Assembly: GCF_041821085.1 (NCBI RefSeq)
Contig: NZ_JBGUAZ010000001.1
Coordinates: forward strand, 124,001 to 188,000
Direction of reading: 5' to 3'
DNA: 64,000 nucleotides
Origin: Natrinema sp. HArc-T2
Lineage (GTDB): Archaea > Halobacteriota > Halobacteria > Halobacteriales > Natrialbaceae
The notes beneath the pieces are model-generated. The model ran no database searches, was not told the origin of the DNA, and worked only from the letters and a program-made list of their open reading frames with translations. Below, in pieces: positions 53,001 through 60,679 of this stretch; position 1 is the first letter of the stretch; each line of letters opens with the position of its first letter. Both the position numbers and the translations under genes were made by a program.

Positions 53001-53632
53001 GCCTCGTCGATCCGTTCCTGGACCGTCTCGAGTTCCGCAAACGCGTCTTCCTTTTTCGCGTCGAACTCGGCGACGCCCGCGATTTCGTCGATGATCTCCC
53101 GGCGAGCGTGGGGCGTCATGTTGATGATCTCGGTGACGTCGCCTTGCATGACGACGTTGTATCCTTCGGGAGTGATGCCGGCCTGGGCAAGCAGGTCCTG
53201 AATGTCCGAGAGGTTGACAGAGCGGTCGTTGAGATAGTAGTAGGAGTAGTAGTTGTCCTCGGTCTCTTTGACTCGGCGTCGGATGCGAATCTCGTCGACG
53301 TCGCCGACGTCCTCGCTGCCCGCGGCGTTGACGACCTGCGAGCGCTCTAAGGTGTTATCCGAGTTGTCGAGGACGACCTCGACGGTGGCCTCGCGAGGGC
53401 CACTAGACGTGTCGCCGTCCTCGTGGCCGGGGTTGTAGATGAGGTCAGTCAGCTTCTCGGCGCGGATCCCGCGGGTCCGGGCCAGTCCGAGCGCGAAGAG
53501 GACGGCGTCGATGATGTTCGACTTCCCGGAGCCGTTCGGGCCCGTCACCACCGTAAAGTCCTCGTAAAACGGGATCTTGGTCTTTCTCCCGAAGCTCTTG
53601 AAATCGTCGAGGATGATCGCCTTGATATACAT
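50060..53632 (-). CDS. smc: Chromosome segregation ATPase Smc
   Basis: 1190 aa, full-length Smc. Head N-lobe: MYIKAIILDDFKSFGRKTKI and Walker A VTGPNGSGKSNIIDAVLFAL. It is followed by a coiled coil (about 170-500), a hinge (about 515-670: GQSGDSSFGRAVTTILNSGI; GEYATACETAAGGRLANVVV; MTGGSGGGSRY) and a returning coil to about 1020. Head C-lobe: ABC signature AMSGGEKSLTALAFIFAIQ and Walker B PAPFYALDEVDAFLDAVN. It lies in an operon with scpA downstream and a small coiled-coil protein 89 nt upstream. Confidence 0.96.
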   Translation of the reverse strand: MYIKAIILDDFKSFGRKTKIPFYEDFTVVTGPNGSGKSNIIDAVLFALGLARTRGIRAEKLTDLIYNPGHEDGDTSSGPREATVEVVLDNSDNTLERSQVVNAAGSEDVGDVDEIRIRRRVKETEDNYYSYYYLNDRSVNLSDIQDLLAQAGITPEGYNVVMQGDVTEIINMTPHARREIIDEIAGVAEFDAKKEDAFAELETVQERIDEAELRIEEKRDRIEQLADERREAMRYRRLRREKEEYEGYKKASELEEKRTELASVEAESDDLADELRDLQRELDEREGKVVRLEEDLEDLNAEIERKGEDEQLRIKSEIEELKGDISRLEDKIEASEEAIEDAESTRRDAFVQIDRKQETIDDLESEIREHKLEKASIKSEIQEREAERDELEAEIEAVDTEFDELKADLAERKDELEAAKTEKNDLQREQDRLLDEARRRSNAISEKEDTIEAKREQLPELESERSDLERELEKAERNRQNIAEVVDDLKAEKRRLQSDLDDLDDEIQAKQQEYAELEANAGQSGDSSFGRAVTTILNSGIDGVHGAVAQLGTVPGEYATACETAAGGRLANVVVDDDVIGQQCIEHLKSRNAGRATFLPLTDMSQRRLPSAPSDPGIVDFAYNLVDFDSEYAGVFSYVLGDTLVVEDIETARSYMGDYRMVTLDGDLVEKSGAMTGGSGGGSRYSFTGGGEGQLERVAKQITDLQEERDALREEIRGVEGRLDDARDRKSDAADEVRSIEAELEGLDEKRERIETEIEELEADLEELREERESVDERMNEIADEIEAKTATVDDLEAEIDDLETELADSKIPELTDQIEALEAEIDEREDRIQNIDGDLNELSLEKEYAEDAIEDLHDDIEAAQNRKAEHEDRIEQYEAEIDAKRDELDEKREAVAELEDELTELKAERSDLKEEVSTARTNRDQQQDRVNAVESKLEDARERASDLEWEIESLESEVGDYDPETVPDHDTVLEMIDLLTADMEAMEPVNMLAIDEYDDVREDLEELEDGKATLVEEADGIRDRIEQYETQKKQTFMGAYDAIAAHFTEIFEKLSEGTGTLHLENEDNPFDGGLTMKAQPGDKPIQRLDAMSGGEKSLTALAFIFAIQRHNPAPFYALDEVDAFLDAVNAERIGEMVDELSEEAQFVVVSHRSAMLDRSERAIGVTMQQDNVSAVTGIDLSSGEVPADD

Positions 53633-53721
53633 TCTCGTTGCGCGGCCTCCGTGCCGTCGAACGCCGTCGATCGTGGGTGCTCGTCACGGCGCTGCCCCCC
53701 GTCCCACGGCGTCGTCTGCAG

Positions 53722-54021
53722 TTATGCTACGATAATGTCGTCGCTACCTGAGTCTTCCGTTTCGTCACCGGTCGCATCCGCCTCTCCGTCGGCGTCGGCT
53801 GCCGCTTCGGCGACGTCGTCAGGTTCGGCTTCCGGCGTCTCGTCTTCGTCGGTTGGCTGTGCCCGTCGCTCGGGGACGCGCGTCGGTGTGTCGGCGTCGA
53901 GTTCGGCCTCGAGAACTCGAATCCGCTCTTTCGCCTCGATCAATTCCTCCGTCAGACCCGTTACCGTCGACTCGAGTTCCGCAACCGTCGATTCGAGCTG
54001 CTCGACACGGTTGTTCGACAT
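53722..54021 (-). CDS. Small coiled-coil protein upstream of smc (DUF7518-like)
   Basis: 99 aa from MSNNRVEQLESTVAELESTV. A leucine-heptad coiled coil covers residues about 5-42, followed by a disordered Asp/Glu/Ala-rich tail ending GSDDIIVA. It corresponds to a small haloarchaeal family I recall as DUF7518; name uncertain. It is first in an apparent operon with smc and scpA. A GTTTATGTG box lies 25-32 nt upstream and may serve all three genes. A role as an Smc-associated factor is suggested only by position. Confidence 0.72.
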   Translation of the reverse strand: MSNNRVEQLESTVAELESTVTGLTEELIEAKERIRVLEAELDADTPTRVPERRAQPTDEDETPEAEPDDVAEAAADADGEADATGDETEDSGSDDIIVA

Positions 54022-54268
54022 ATCAGCTAGGGGTCCGTCAGGCCACATAAACGTACGTCAGACGATCATAAGCTGACTTACAGATCGCGATGTGACGACG
54101 TATGGCTCCGAATCTGGCAGCGATTCGCCGTCCCTGTCGCCGATCGCGAGTGCCCGATCTCCATCTCACCGCGGGATCGAGATCAGAAGTCGCGACCCAT
54201 GCCACTGGCGTGCAAACCGATAAAAAGCCGTCTGCTTGCCAGACCGGCGGTGGTCGCGGAAACCGCGC
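54022..54268. other. Short intergenic stretch
   Basis: Between the convergent ends of nothing recognisable and the smc-operon promoter; no gene or repeat copy is seen. Confidence 0.25.
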
Positions 54269-55021
54269 TCACCGCTGGCGACGGAGCCAGGCAGCCGCAG
54301 CGACTGTCACTGCCGTCGCGCCGAGACCGAACCCTGGCTGTGCGTCACCGCTCTCCGCCTCGGTGTCGGATGGAACGACGACGGCCTCGTAGCCCTCGAG
54401 CGACGTGTTCGCACCCCAGGTGATTCGGGTATCCGTTCGGTCCGCTGGTGCTGGCGTCGACTCCGCGAGCGTGTATCCGTCGGGAAGCGTCAGGACGACG
54501 GGTTGCTCCGCGATGAACCCGCTGGCGAACGGCTTGGAGAGGCGCAATCGGTCGTCGTCGGTCGCCGCGAGTTCGGTCCAGGTCGCCGAAACGGACACGA
54601 TACCACGGTCGTTTTGATCGACTGTCTCGAACGAGACGCGAGGGTTTTCGATCGTCATCTCGCGCCCCGTCTCGTTAGCCGTGCTGGCTGCAACCGTTCG
54701 GAACCGCTTTTCGGTACGTGCTTCGAGTTGCTCTCGTTTCGTTTCGTTCGTCTGAAGCGCGTTGAACGCGGTTCGGTCCGCTTCGTCGGTCAGGTCGAAA
54801 CTGACGGTGATCGAGACGTTCGCGTCGCCGTCGTCCTCGAGTGCGACCACGAACGCCGAGTCAGTCTGCTGCGACTGGGCGTCGATTTCGGTCGAGCTGT
54901 CACCAGTTGCGACGACGCTTCCGGTCACGAGGAGCGCAACGAGTACGATAGTCAGGAGCCGCGATACATGTGCCCCAGCTCGCAGCGATCGGCGCTGGTC
55001 GGTGTCAGGCGCTCGGCTCAT
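54269..55021 (-). CDS. PGF-CTERM surface protein with DUF7345-like ectodomain
   Basis: 250 aa. An N-terminal signal/anchor (LLTIVLVALLVTGSVVA) precedes a beta-rich ectodomain: NVSITVSFDLTDEADRTAFN, ETGREMTIENPRVSF, VSATWTEL, VLTLPDGYTLAESTPAPADR. Then comes a C-terminal QPGFGLGATAVTVAAAAW-LRRQR, a PGF-CTERM signal for archaeosortase. The ectodomain is homologous to that of the membrane-bound regulator at 56864-58039 (same ATGR.M, sWT.l and P.GYT.AE.TP blocks). The start overlaps the stop of the upstream DUF7096-like gene by 4 nt, so they form an operon. Confidence 0.78.
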   Translation of the reverse strand: MSRAPDTDQRRSLRAGAHVSRLLTIVLVALLVTGSVVATGDSSTEIDAQSQQTDSAFVVALEDDGDANVSITVSFDLTDEADRTAFNALQTNETKREQLEARTEKRFRTVAASTANETGREMTIENPRVSFETVDQNDRGIVSVSATWTELAATDDDRLRLSKPFASGFIAEQPVVLTLPDGYTLAESTPAPADRTDTRITWGANTSLEGYEAVVVPSDTEAESGDAQPGFGLGATAVTVAAAAWLRRQR

Positions 55022-56694
55022 CGATCGTCGTCTGTTTCGAGGTCGTCGTCCTCAGCAGGCTCGTCTTCGTCCGTTTCCTCATCATCGTTGTCATCGTCGT
55101 TATCCTCTTCTTCGTCGGTATCGCCTTCTTCATCACTTTCCTCATCTTCTTCGTCGTCAGCGCCTTCTTCGTCGTCTTCAGCTGCTTCCTCGTCAGCTTC
55201 GGCATTGCCATCCCCCTCAGTTTCGAGATCGATCTCGAGTTCGGTCTCGAGTTCACCGCGGACCACCTCGACCTCGAGTTCGTCCGTTCCGTTAGGGGTG
55301 GCAAACGAAACCGTTCCTGCGTCACCGGTGTGGCCAACCGTCTCGTCGTTTGCAATAACGGCTGCATCGGAGACTGGGCTCCCGTTGAACGTCACGGACA
55401 CGGTCACGGTTCCGTTGTCGATGGCAGCGTCGGCGTTGAGCTGTGATGCAGTGTCTCTCTCGTCGTCCGAATCGTCCGTCTCGTCGTCGAACTCGAACTC
55501 GAACTCGAGTTCGCCCTCGGCGTCACCGTTGTCGGCCTCAATCTCGACTTCGTCGCGTGGCAGCGTGACGGTGAGCGTTCCGTTGGCGTCCGTCTCACCG
55601 ACAGTTCGATCGTTGACGGTGATCGCCACGTCGGTTGCCGGCTGTCCGTTCGCGAGTAGTTGCAGCGTCACCTGCTCACCCGGTCCGGGCGAGCCGTCCG
55701 CGACGAGAAACACGAGCGATTCAGTATCGTTCGCGTCCGTCGCTTCGTCGTCTTCCGCAGCTTCCTCGTCGATATCTTCGTCGTTCGCGCGACGTTCGAT
55801 CGCTTCTTCGAGTTCGAAGACGGTCCCCGTTTCTCCGTCGACGCTGACTTCGGCCTCACCAGTTTCGGCTCCGGTCAACACGAATTCGAACTCGTAGACG
55901 CCATCCTCGGCGTCCCGCTCGGCTTCGGAAACCGTCCAACTGCTGTTGTTGCTCGTCGCAGAGAGGGCGGCGGTGGCTGTGGCAAGCGCGTCCGTTTGAG
56001 AGATCGACAGCGATCCGTTTCCGTCGCGCGGTCGCTCGTACTCACGGCTTCGCTCGCCGTCGTCGCTTTCGACCTCGATCGACATGCCGCCGTCGAGGTC
56101 GATTTCTACGTTCCCGCTCGCTTCGCCGGTGAACTGTCGGGTCAGTGCGTTGGTTCCTGCGCTCGTGAGCTCGGCCACTGCCGTGCGCTCGTCGGCGAGA
56201 TCGGACAGCGTCACGCCGGCAGCACGAAGCTCAACCGTCTCGACTGACTCGGCGCGCTCCTCGAGGCGCTCGTAGCTCGAGACTACGTTCCGTGCCCGTG
56301 TGTTCAGCGATGCGAGCCGCTGTGCGTACGCTGATTCCTCGAGATCGCCGCCCTCGTAGGCAGCGGTTGCGCGCTCGTACTCAGCCTGAAGCGCTATCGA
56401 TCGGTTCTCGAGGACTGCCGCTCGACCGGCGATCGCGGCTGCGCGGGCGCTATCGTTGCCCTGTTCCATGCGTTCGTCGAACGCCGTGTCCTCGAAGTCA
56501 CTACGCACGTCGTCGCTCGTCGCGGTAACGACGGTCGACAGCTGTGCACCGGTTGTGACGGTCACACCGTTTTCAGTCTGTACGTCTGGATTCGATTCAC
56601 TCTGGGTCGTCGCGCCAGCGACGACCGCAGGGCCGAGCATGCTCGTACAGAGCAGGACGGCCAGTGAGACGATCAGTAATCGTCGGTTCAACAT
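55018..56694 (-). CDS. DUF7096-like surface protein with poly-acidic tail
   Basis: 558 aa. A signal sequence (LLIVSLAVLLCTSMLGPAVV) is followed by a helical/coiled-coil domain (residues about 55-150), then PepSY-like and beta-sandwich parts (YEFEFVLTGAETGEAEVSVD; GQPATDVAITVNDRTVGETD; GSPVSDAAVIANDETVGHTG, two Ig-like repeats of a carboxypeptidase-regulatory type). The last ~70 residues are nearly all Asp/Glu. It is first of two genes whose stop/start overlap. A TTTTAT box about 27-32 nt upstream supports the start. Probably a cell-surface protein; no ligand is known. Confidence 0.75.
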   Translation of the reverse strand: MLNRRLLIVSLAVLLCTSMLGPAVVAGATTQSESNPDVQTENGVTVTTGAQLSTVVTATSDDVRSDFEDTAFDERMEQGNDSARAAAIAGRAAVLENRSIALQAEYERATAAYEGGDLEESAYAQRLASLNTRARNVVSSYERLEERAESVETVELRAAGVTLSDLADERTAVAELTSAGTNALTRQFTGEASGNVEIDLDGGMSIEVESDDGERSREYERPRDGNGSLSISQTDALATATAALSATSNNSSWTVSEAERDAEDGVYEFEFVLTGAETGEAEVSVDGETGTVFELEEAIERRANDEDIDEEAAEDDEATDANDTESLVFLVADGSPGPGEQVTLQLLANGQPATDVAITVNDRTVGETDANGTLTVTLPRDEVEIEADNGDAEGELEFEFEFDDETDDSDDERDTASQLNADAAIDNGTVTVSVTFNGSPVSDAAVIANDETVGHTGDAGTVSFATPNGTDELEVEVVRGELETELEIDLETEGDGNAEADEEAAEDDEEGADDEEDEESDEEGDTDEEEDNDDDNDDEETDEDEPAEDDDLETDDDR

Positions 56695-56779
56695 CGATCA
56701 CGTCTCGGAACGGACTTCTGATAAAACGGATCGGTCGTGGGACCGGTTTTCACCGATTTGCACGAGTCGATTCCGCTGC

Positions 56780-56815
56780 TTGCGGTAGTTTGCAGCGAGT
56801 TGCAGTGCATTGCAG
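56780..56815 (+). promoter_or_regulatory. Four-fold 10-bp-phased direct repeat (operator candidate)
   Basis: TTGCGG at 56780, then TTGCAG at 56790, 56800 and 56810: four hexamers spaced exactly 10 bp, about one DNA turn. The last ends 17 bp before the TATA-like box of the regulator gene. The spacing would place a multimeric regulator on one face of the DNA. Confidence 0.6.
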
Positions 56816-56832
56816 CTACCGAGACAGTATGC

Positions 56833-56837
56833 TTATA
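56833..56837 (+). promoter_or_regulatory. TATA-like box of the membrane-bound regulator
   Basis: TTATA, 27-31 nt before the GTG at 56864. It supports a leaderless GTG start instead of the in-frame ATG at 56810, which lies within the phased repeats. Confidence 0.5.
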
Positions 56838-56863
56838 CGATCCGTCTCGAAAACCTAGCGACC

Positions 56864-58039
56864 GTGAACCCGTCACTCCGTCGCGTCCTCGTCACTGTTC
56901 TCATCGCCCTCTCGCTTGGGATCGTTCCCATCGGAGCCGTGGCGATCGGGCAGCCCGATGAGGCGGGTGCCGGCGATATGCCTTCGATCGGGACGGCAGC
57001 GGTTCCCGAGCCGGATACGACAGTGACGCGCATTACGATCGACGAGAACGGGACTGCTCACTGGTCGGTGACGATTCGAACGCGCCTCGCCAACGAATCC
57101 GATGTCGCCGACTACGAAGCCTTTGAAGAGCGGTTCAACGCCGATCGAAACACCTCCGTCGAGCAGTTCGAGCGGCGAATGACCGGCGTCGTCTCGAGTG
57201 CGGAAGCGGCGACCGGTCGTTCGATGTCCGCGTCGAACTTCCGGGCCGAGAGCTCGATTCAGGAGGTACCCAGACGCTGGGGCACCGTCACGTACTCATT
57301 CCGATGGACGAATTTCAGTACGCGAGCCGGGACTGCCCTCGTCGTCGGTGACGTGTTCGAAGGTGGCCTCTATCTCGACGAGGACGATCGCCTACAGATC
57401 GTCCCGCCCACTGGATACACCGCAGCGGAGACGACACCCCCACCCGACGAAACTGATGGCGAAACGCCGGTCTGGGTCGGCCCGAAGAACTTCGCCGACC
57501 GACAGCCGACGGTTCGCTTCGAACCAGCCGAACCCGAGGTCGGCAGTGATCGCAACAGCAGCCACTCGTGGACCGGATCACCCCTCGTGCTCGCGGGCGC
57601 TACTGTCGTCCTTGTGGGTCTCGGAATCGCCGTTTCCGTCATGTCCGACCGCGAGTTGCTCCGTCAGGTGCGCTCGAGCGTCCCGCTCCCTGTCGGGACG
57701 ACACCCGACGCAACCGAACAGGCTGCGACCGACTCGGACGATGCTCTCAATGGGGTGAACAACGACACGAACGACCGGAAAAGCGCCGGTGAGACGGCGG
57801 ATACGGCGGCAACCGCCGCCAACCCTCCGTCTCCCGACCTCGTCACCGACGAGGACCACGTCCGCGCGCTCATAGAGCAACACGGCGGGCGGATGCGCCA
57901 GGCCGCGATTGCCGAAGAACTCGAGTGGTCGGCGTCGAAAACCTCGCGGGTCGTCTCCGGAATGGCTGAGGAGGATGTCGTCGAAAAGCTTCGGGTCGGT
58001 CGCGAAAACGTGATCGATCTCGTCGACGACACGGAATAA
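56864..58039 (+). CDS. Membrane-bound winged-helix regulator with DUF7345-like ectodomain
   Basis: 391 aa from a GTG. Order of parts: signal/anchor helix (VLVTVLIALSLGIVPIGAVA), extracellular beta-rich DUF7345-like domain (residues about 50-220; ATGRSMSASNFRAES, TYSFRWTNF, PPTGYTAAETTPPPDETDGE), transmembrane helix (LVLAGATVVLVGLGIAVSVM, about 248-267), acidic linker, and a cytosolic winged helix of the DUF7343 type (VRALIEQHGGRMRQAAIAEE; LEWSASKTSRVVSGMAEEDV). The layout fits a one-component sensor that reads an outside signal and binds DNA inside. The oppositely oriented operon at 54.3-56.7 kb encodes a secreted protein with the same ectodomain. Confidence 0.8.
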   Translation: MNPSLRRVLVTVLIALSLGIVPIGAVAIGQPDEAGAGDMPSIGTAAVPEPDTTVTRITIDENGTAHWSVTIRTRLANESDVADYEAFEERFNADRNTSVEQFERRMTGVVSSAEAATGRSMSASNFRAESSIQEVPRRWGTVTYSFRWTNFSTRAGTALVVGDVFEGGLYLDEDDRLQIVPPTGYTAAETTPPPDETDGETPVWVGPKNFADRQPTVRFEPAEPEVGSDRNSSHSWTGSPLVLAGATVVLVGLGIAVSVMSDRELLRQVRSSVPLPVGTTPDATEQAATDSDDALNGVNNDTNDRKSAGETADTAATAANPPSPDLVTDEDHVRALIEQHGGRMRQAAIAEELEWSASKTSRVVSGMAEEDVVEKLRVGRENVIDLVDDTE

Positions 58040-58094
58040 GAGACGGCATCGCCAGTCGTTACGCTTTACCCCCACCAGCCCGAATCGAGGCGCA

Positions 58095-59591
58095 ATGACT
58101 GCCCAGACCGTCCAGCAGGGCGACCTCGTGACCGTCATCGGGCTCGAGGTCCACGTTCAGCTGGAGACCGACACGAAGATTTTCTGTGGGTGTTCGACCG
58201 ACCAGACCGACGACCCCAACGAGAACGTCTGCCCGGTCTGTCTCGGCCTGCCGGGGGCGCTGCCAGTGTTAAACGAGGCTGCCGTCGAGGCCGCCGTCAA
58301 GATCGGCAAGGCGATCGACGCCGACATCCCCGAGGAGACCCGTTTCCACCGGAAGAACTACTACTACCCCGACCTGCCCAAGAACTTCCAGATCACCCAG
58401 TACGACGAGCCGATCTGTGCCGACGGCGAACTCGAGGTGTCCGTCGAGGGCCAGCGGCGCACGATCGCGATCGAGCGCGCCCACTTAGAGGAGGACCCGG
58501 GCAGCCTCCAGCACGTCGGCGGCGGTGGCGGTATCGATTCAGCCGAGTACACCCTCGTCGACTACAACCGCGCCGGCACGCCGCTGATGGAGATCGTCAC
58601 AGCACCCGACTTCCGCAGCCCCAGCGAGGTGCGAGCGTTCCTCGCCGAACTCGAGGAAGTGCTCGAGTATCTGAGCGTCTTCGACGCCGAGCGCGACGGC
58701 AGCCTGCGGATCGACGCTAACCTCTCGATCATCCCTGAGGAGGAGATCGACGGCGACGGCATCGACGAGATCAGTGAGGAAGCGCTGGCTGCGGCCAACC
58801 GGACAGAGGTCAAGAACATCTCGAGTCACAAGGGCGCTGAAAAAGCTCTGGCGTACGAAGAAACGCGTCAGAAAAACGCCATTCAGCGCGGGCGCGCGGT
58901 CGAACAGGAGACCCGCCACTGGGACGAGAGTCGGGGCATCACGGTCTCGATGCGCTCGAAAGAAGAGGAGAAAGACTATCGCTACTTCGAGGAGGCTGAC
59001 CTGCCGCCGCTGCGCGTCTCGGGCTGGAAAGACGAGATCGCGATCCCGGAACTGCCCTCGGCCCGCCGCGAGCGGTTCCAAGCGGAGTACGGCCTGAACG
59101 AGGAGGCCGCCTCGAAGCTTACCTCCACCAAGCAAGTCGCGGACTTCTACGAGAACGTCGCCGGCGAGTTCGACCCCGACCTCGCCGCCACGTGGGTCGC
59201 GGACAACCTGCTAGGCGAACTCAACTACCGTGACATCGAGATCACCGAAATCGAGGGCCGACTCGAGGAAGTCACCCGCCTGGTCGAACTCGTCGCCGAG
59301 GACGAGATCACGGCGAAAAACGCCCGTGAGACGGTGCTGCGCTCGATGCTCGACGACGGTCGCACGCCGGACGAGGTCGTCGCCGAGGAAGGCTTAGGCA
59401 AGACCGGCGAAGACGAGGTCCAGCAGGCCGTCGTCGAGGCGATCGACGAGAATCCAGATGCCGTCGACGACTACGAGTCGGGTGACGACGGTGCGATCAA
59501 TTTCCTCGTGGGCCAGGTCATGCAGAAGACCGGCGGCAGCGCGGACCCGGGCGACGTGAATCAGTTGTTGCGGGCCGAACTCGAGGCCTAG
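58095..59591 (+). CDS. gatB: Asp-tRNA(Asn)/Glu-tRNA(Gln) amidotransferase subunit B
   Basis: Subunit B of the GatCAB enzyme that converts mischarged Glu-tRNA(Gln)/Asp-tRNA(Asn). 498 aa. Signature GLEVHVQLETDTKIFCGCST, zinc-site C..CPVCLGLPGALPVLN, YYYPDLPKNFQITQYDEPIC, REPEATED-type cradle motif EDPGSLQHVGGGGGIDSAEY and DYNRAGTPLMEIVTAPD. The C-terminal YqeY-like tail ends KTGGSADPGDVNQLLRAELE. A CTTTACC box 25-31 nt upstream supports the start. The 3' end overlaps that of the convergent lactonase-like gene by 4 nt. gatA and gatC are not in the window. Confidence 0.95.
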   Translation: MTAQTVQQGDLVTVIGLEVHVQLETDTKIFCGCSTDQTDDPNENVCPVCLGLPGALPVLNEAAVEAAVKIGKAIDADIPEETRFHRKNYYYPDLPKNFQITQYDEPICADGELEVSVEGQRRTIAIERAHLEEDPGSLQHVGGGGGIDSAEYTLVDYNRAGTPLMEIVTAPDFRSPSEVRAFLAELEEVLEYLSVFDAERDGSLRIDANLSIIPEEEIDGDGIDEISEEALAAANRTEVKNISSHKGAEKALAYEETRQKNAIQRGRAVEQETRHWDESRGITVSMRSKEEEKDYRYFEEADLPPLRVSGWKDEIAIPELPSARRERFQAEYGLNEEAASKLTSTKQVADFYENVAGEFDPDLAATWVADNLLGELNYRDIEITEIEGRLEEVTRLVELVAEDEITAKNARETVLRSMLDDGRTPDEVVAEEGLGKTGEDEVQQAVVEAIDENPDAVDDYESGDDGAINFLVGQVMQKTGGSADPGDVNQLLRAELEA

Positions 59592-60391
59592 TCAGCCTGT
59601 AGGTCGTCCTGTAGTGCCTCGAGATCCTCCCTGGCGTGTCCACAGAGGACCCGCGCGTCGTGGCGGCGCTCGAGATCTTTGAGCGTCCGGAGACTCTCGC
59701 GCCAGTCGCGTTTGCTCCAGAGGAGTCCCCCGCCCATCGGGAGCCCCTGATCGTAGTTCTCGCGGGTGTAAGCCTGATCGCCCGCGAGGATTACCGTGCC
59801 GGCGTCGTCGAGTTCGAGCACCACGCCGAGGAGGCCGGGCGTGTGGCCGGGCAAGTGGATGAGTTCGAGACCGTCGACGACCTGTCTGCGGTCGCGGTGG
59901 ATGATCTCCCAGTGCAGGTCGCGGTCGAAGTCGCCGGCGAGATAGGCCACGTCGCCGGCATCGGTTTTGGCGCTGTAGTAGGCGTACTTGAGCTCTTCTT
60001 CGTGGACGACGATCGGCGTCTCGGTGCCCTCGAACGCGTAGAGCCCGCCGGCGTGGTCGAGGTGTAGATGCGTCTGGAGCACCATGTCGATGTCGTCGAC
60101 TGCGTAGCCGGCGTCGGCCAGATCGTCCTCGAGCGGGCGGAGGTCGGTGTGTTCGAAGGCTGCATAGAGGTCAGCAGGCCAGTGGCCATCGGCGGCGTCG
60201 GGATGGGTGCCGGTATCCCAGAGGATCGTCGCCTCGGGATGGTCGATGACGACGTTGTAGACCGGCGCGTCGTCCATGACTGTCTCGGGATTTGGTTCGT
60301 CGGTCGTTCCGAGAGCGGCCCCCTCGATGATGTTGTTGCGATCGGCGGTGATCGTCCCGCGATCGATCGGTGTGAGTGTCGCGTCGACCAT
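59588..60391 (-). CDS. Metallo-beta-lactamase-fold hydrolase, N-acyl homoserine lactonase-like
   Basis: 267 aa. The di-zinc motif THLHLDHAGG (HxHxDH, about residues 110-119) is followed by His in LIHLPGHTPG, Asp in VILAGDQAYT and a C-terminal His in VLCGHAREDLE, the full set for the fold. Spacing and the ILWDTGTHPDA and HWPADLYAAFEH segments resemble AHL lactonases (AiiA/AttM group). Related archaeal enzymes hydrolyse various lactones, so quorum quenching is possible but unproven. A CTTATGC-type box about 24-30 nt upstream supports the start. Confidence 0.85.
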   Translation of the reverse strand: MVDATLTPIDRGTITADRNNIIEGAALGTTDEPNPETVMDDAPVYNVVIDHPEATILWDTGTHPDAADGHWPADLYAAFEHTDLRPLEDDLADAGYAVDDIDMVLQTHLHLDHAGGLYAFEGTETPIVVHEEELKYAYYSAKTDAGDVAYLAGDFDRDLHWEIIHRDRRQVVDGLELIHLPGHTPGLLGVVLELDDAGTVILAGDQAYTRENYDQGLPMGGGLLWSKRDWRESLRTLKDLERRHDARVLCGHAREDLEALQDDLQAD

Positions 60392-60544
60392 ACTCTCAGC
60401 ACGCGCGGCGCGCGCTTATGCGTGCGGAATCGATAACAATCTCGGCGCGGTTGGCTACTCGGAGCGATTCTGTCCTGTCTCCCGCTCCGATCTCGTTGTC
60501 AATGCCTGCCGTGATTCTTCCTGTCGTCGGGGCGTCGTGTCCAC

Positions 60545-60679
60545 ATGGTCAGAGCTTCGACGATCGTGCTCGTCGTCGGTGTTGGATTGCTGTTCGTCCC
60601 GATTCCACCCGTAGCGACGGTCCTCGGTGCGATCGTAATTCTCGTCGGGGCAGCGCTCAGAATCCTAACCGATCACTGA
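60545..60679 (+). CDS. Small two-helix membrane protein
   Basis: 44 aa: MVRASTIVLVVGVGLLFVPI followed by PPVATVLGAIVILVGAALRI and LTDH. Two hydrophobic stretches are separated by PIPP, a clean helical hairpin. The frame has no internal oddity, and its TGA is exactly the left tip of repeat copy J, the same arrangement as for known genes, which supports its being real. Similar tiny membrane proteins are common but uncharacterised in haloarchaea. Confidence 0.65.
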   Translation: MVRASTIVLVVGVGLLFVPIPPVATVLGAIVILVGAALRILTDH

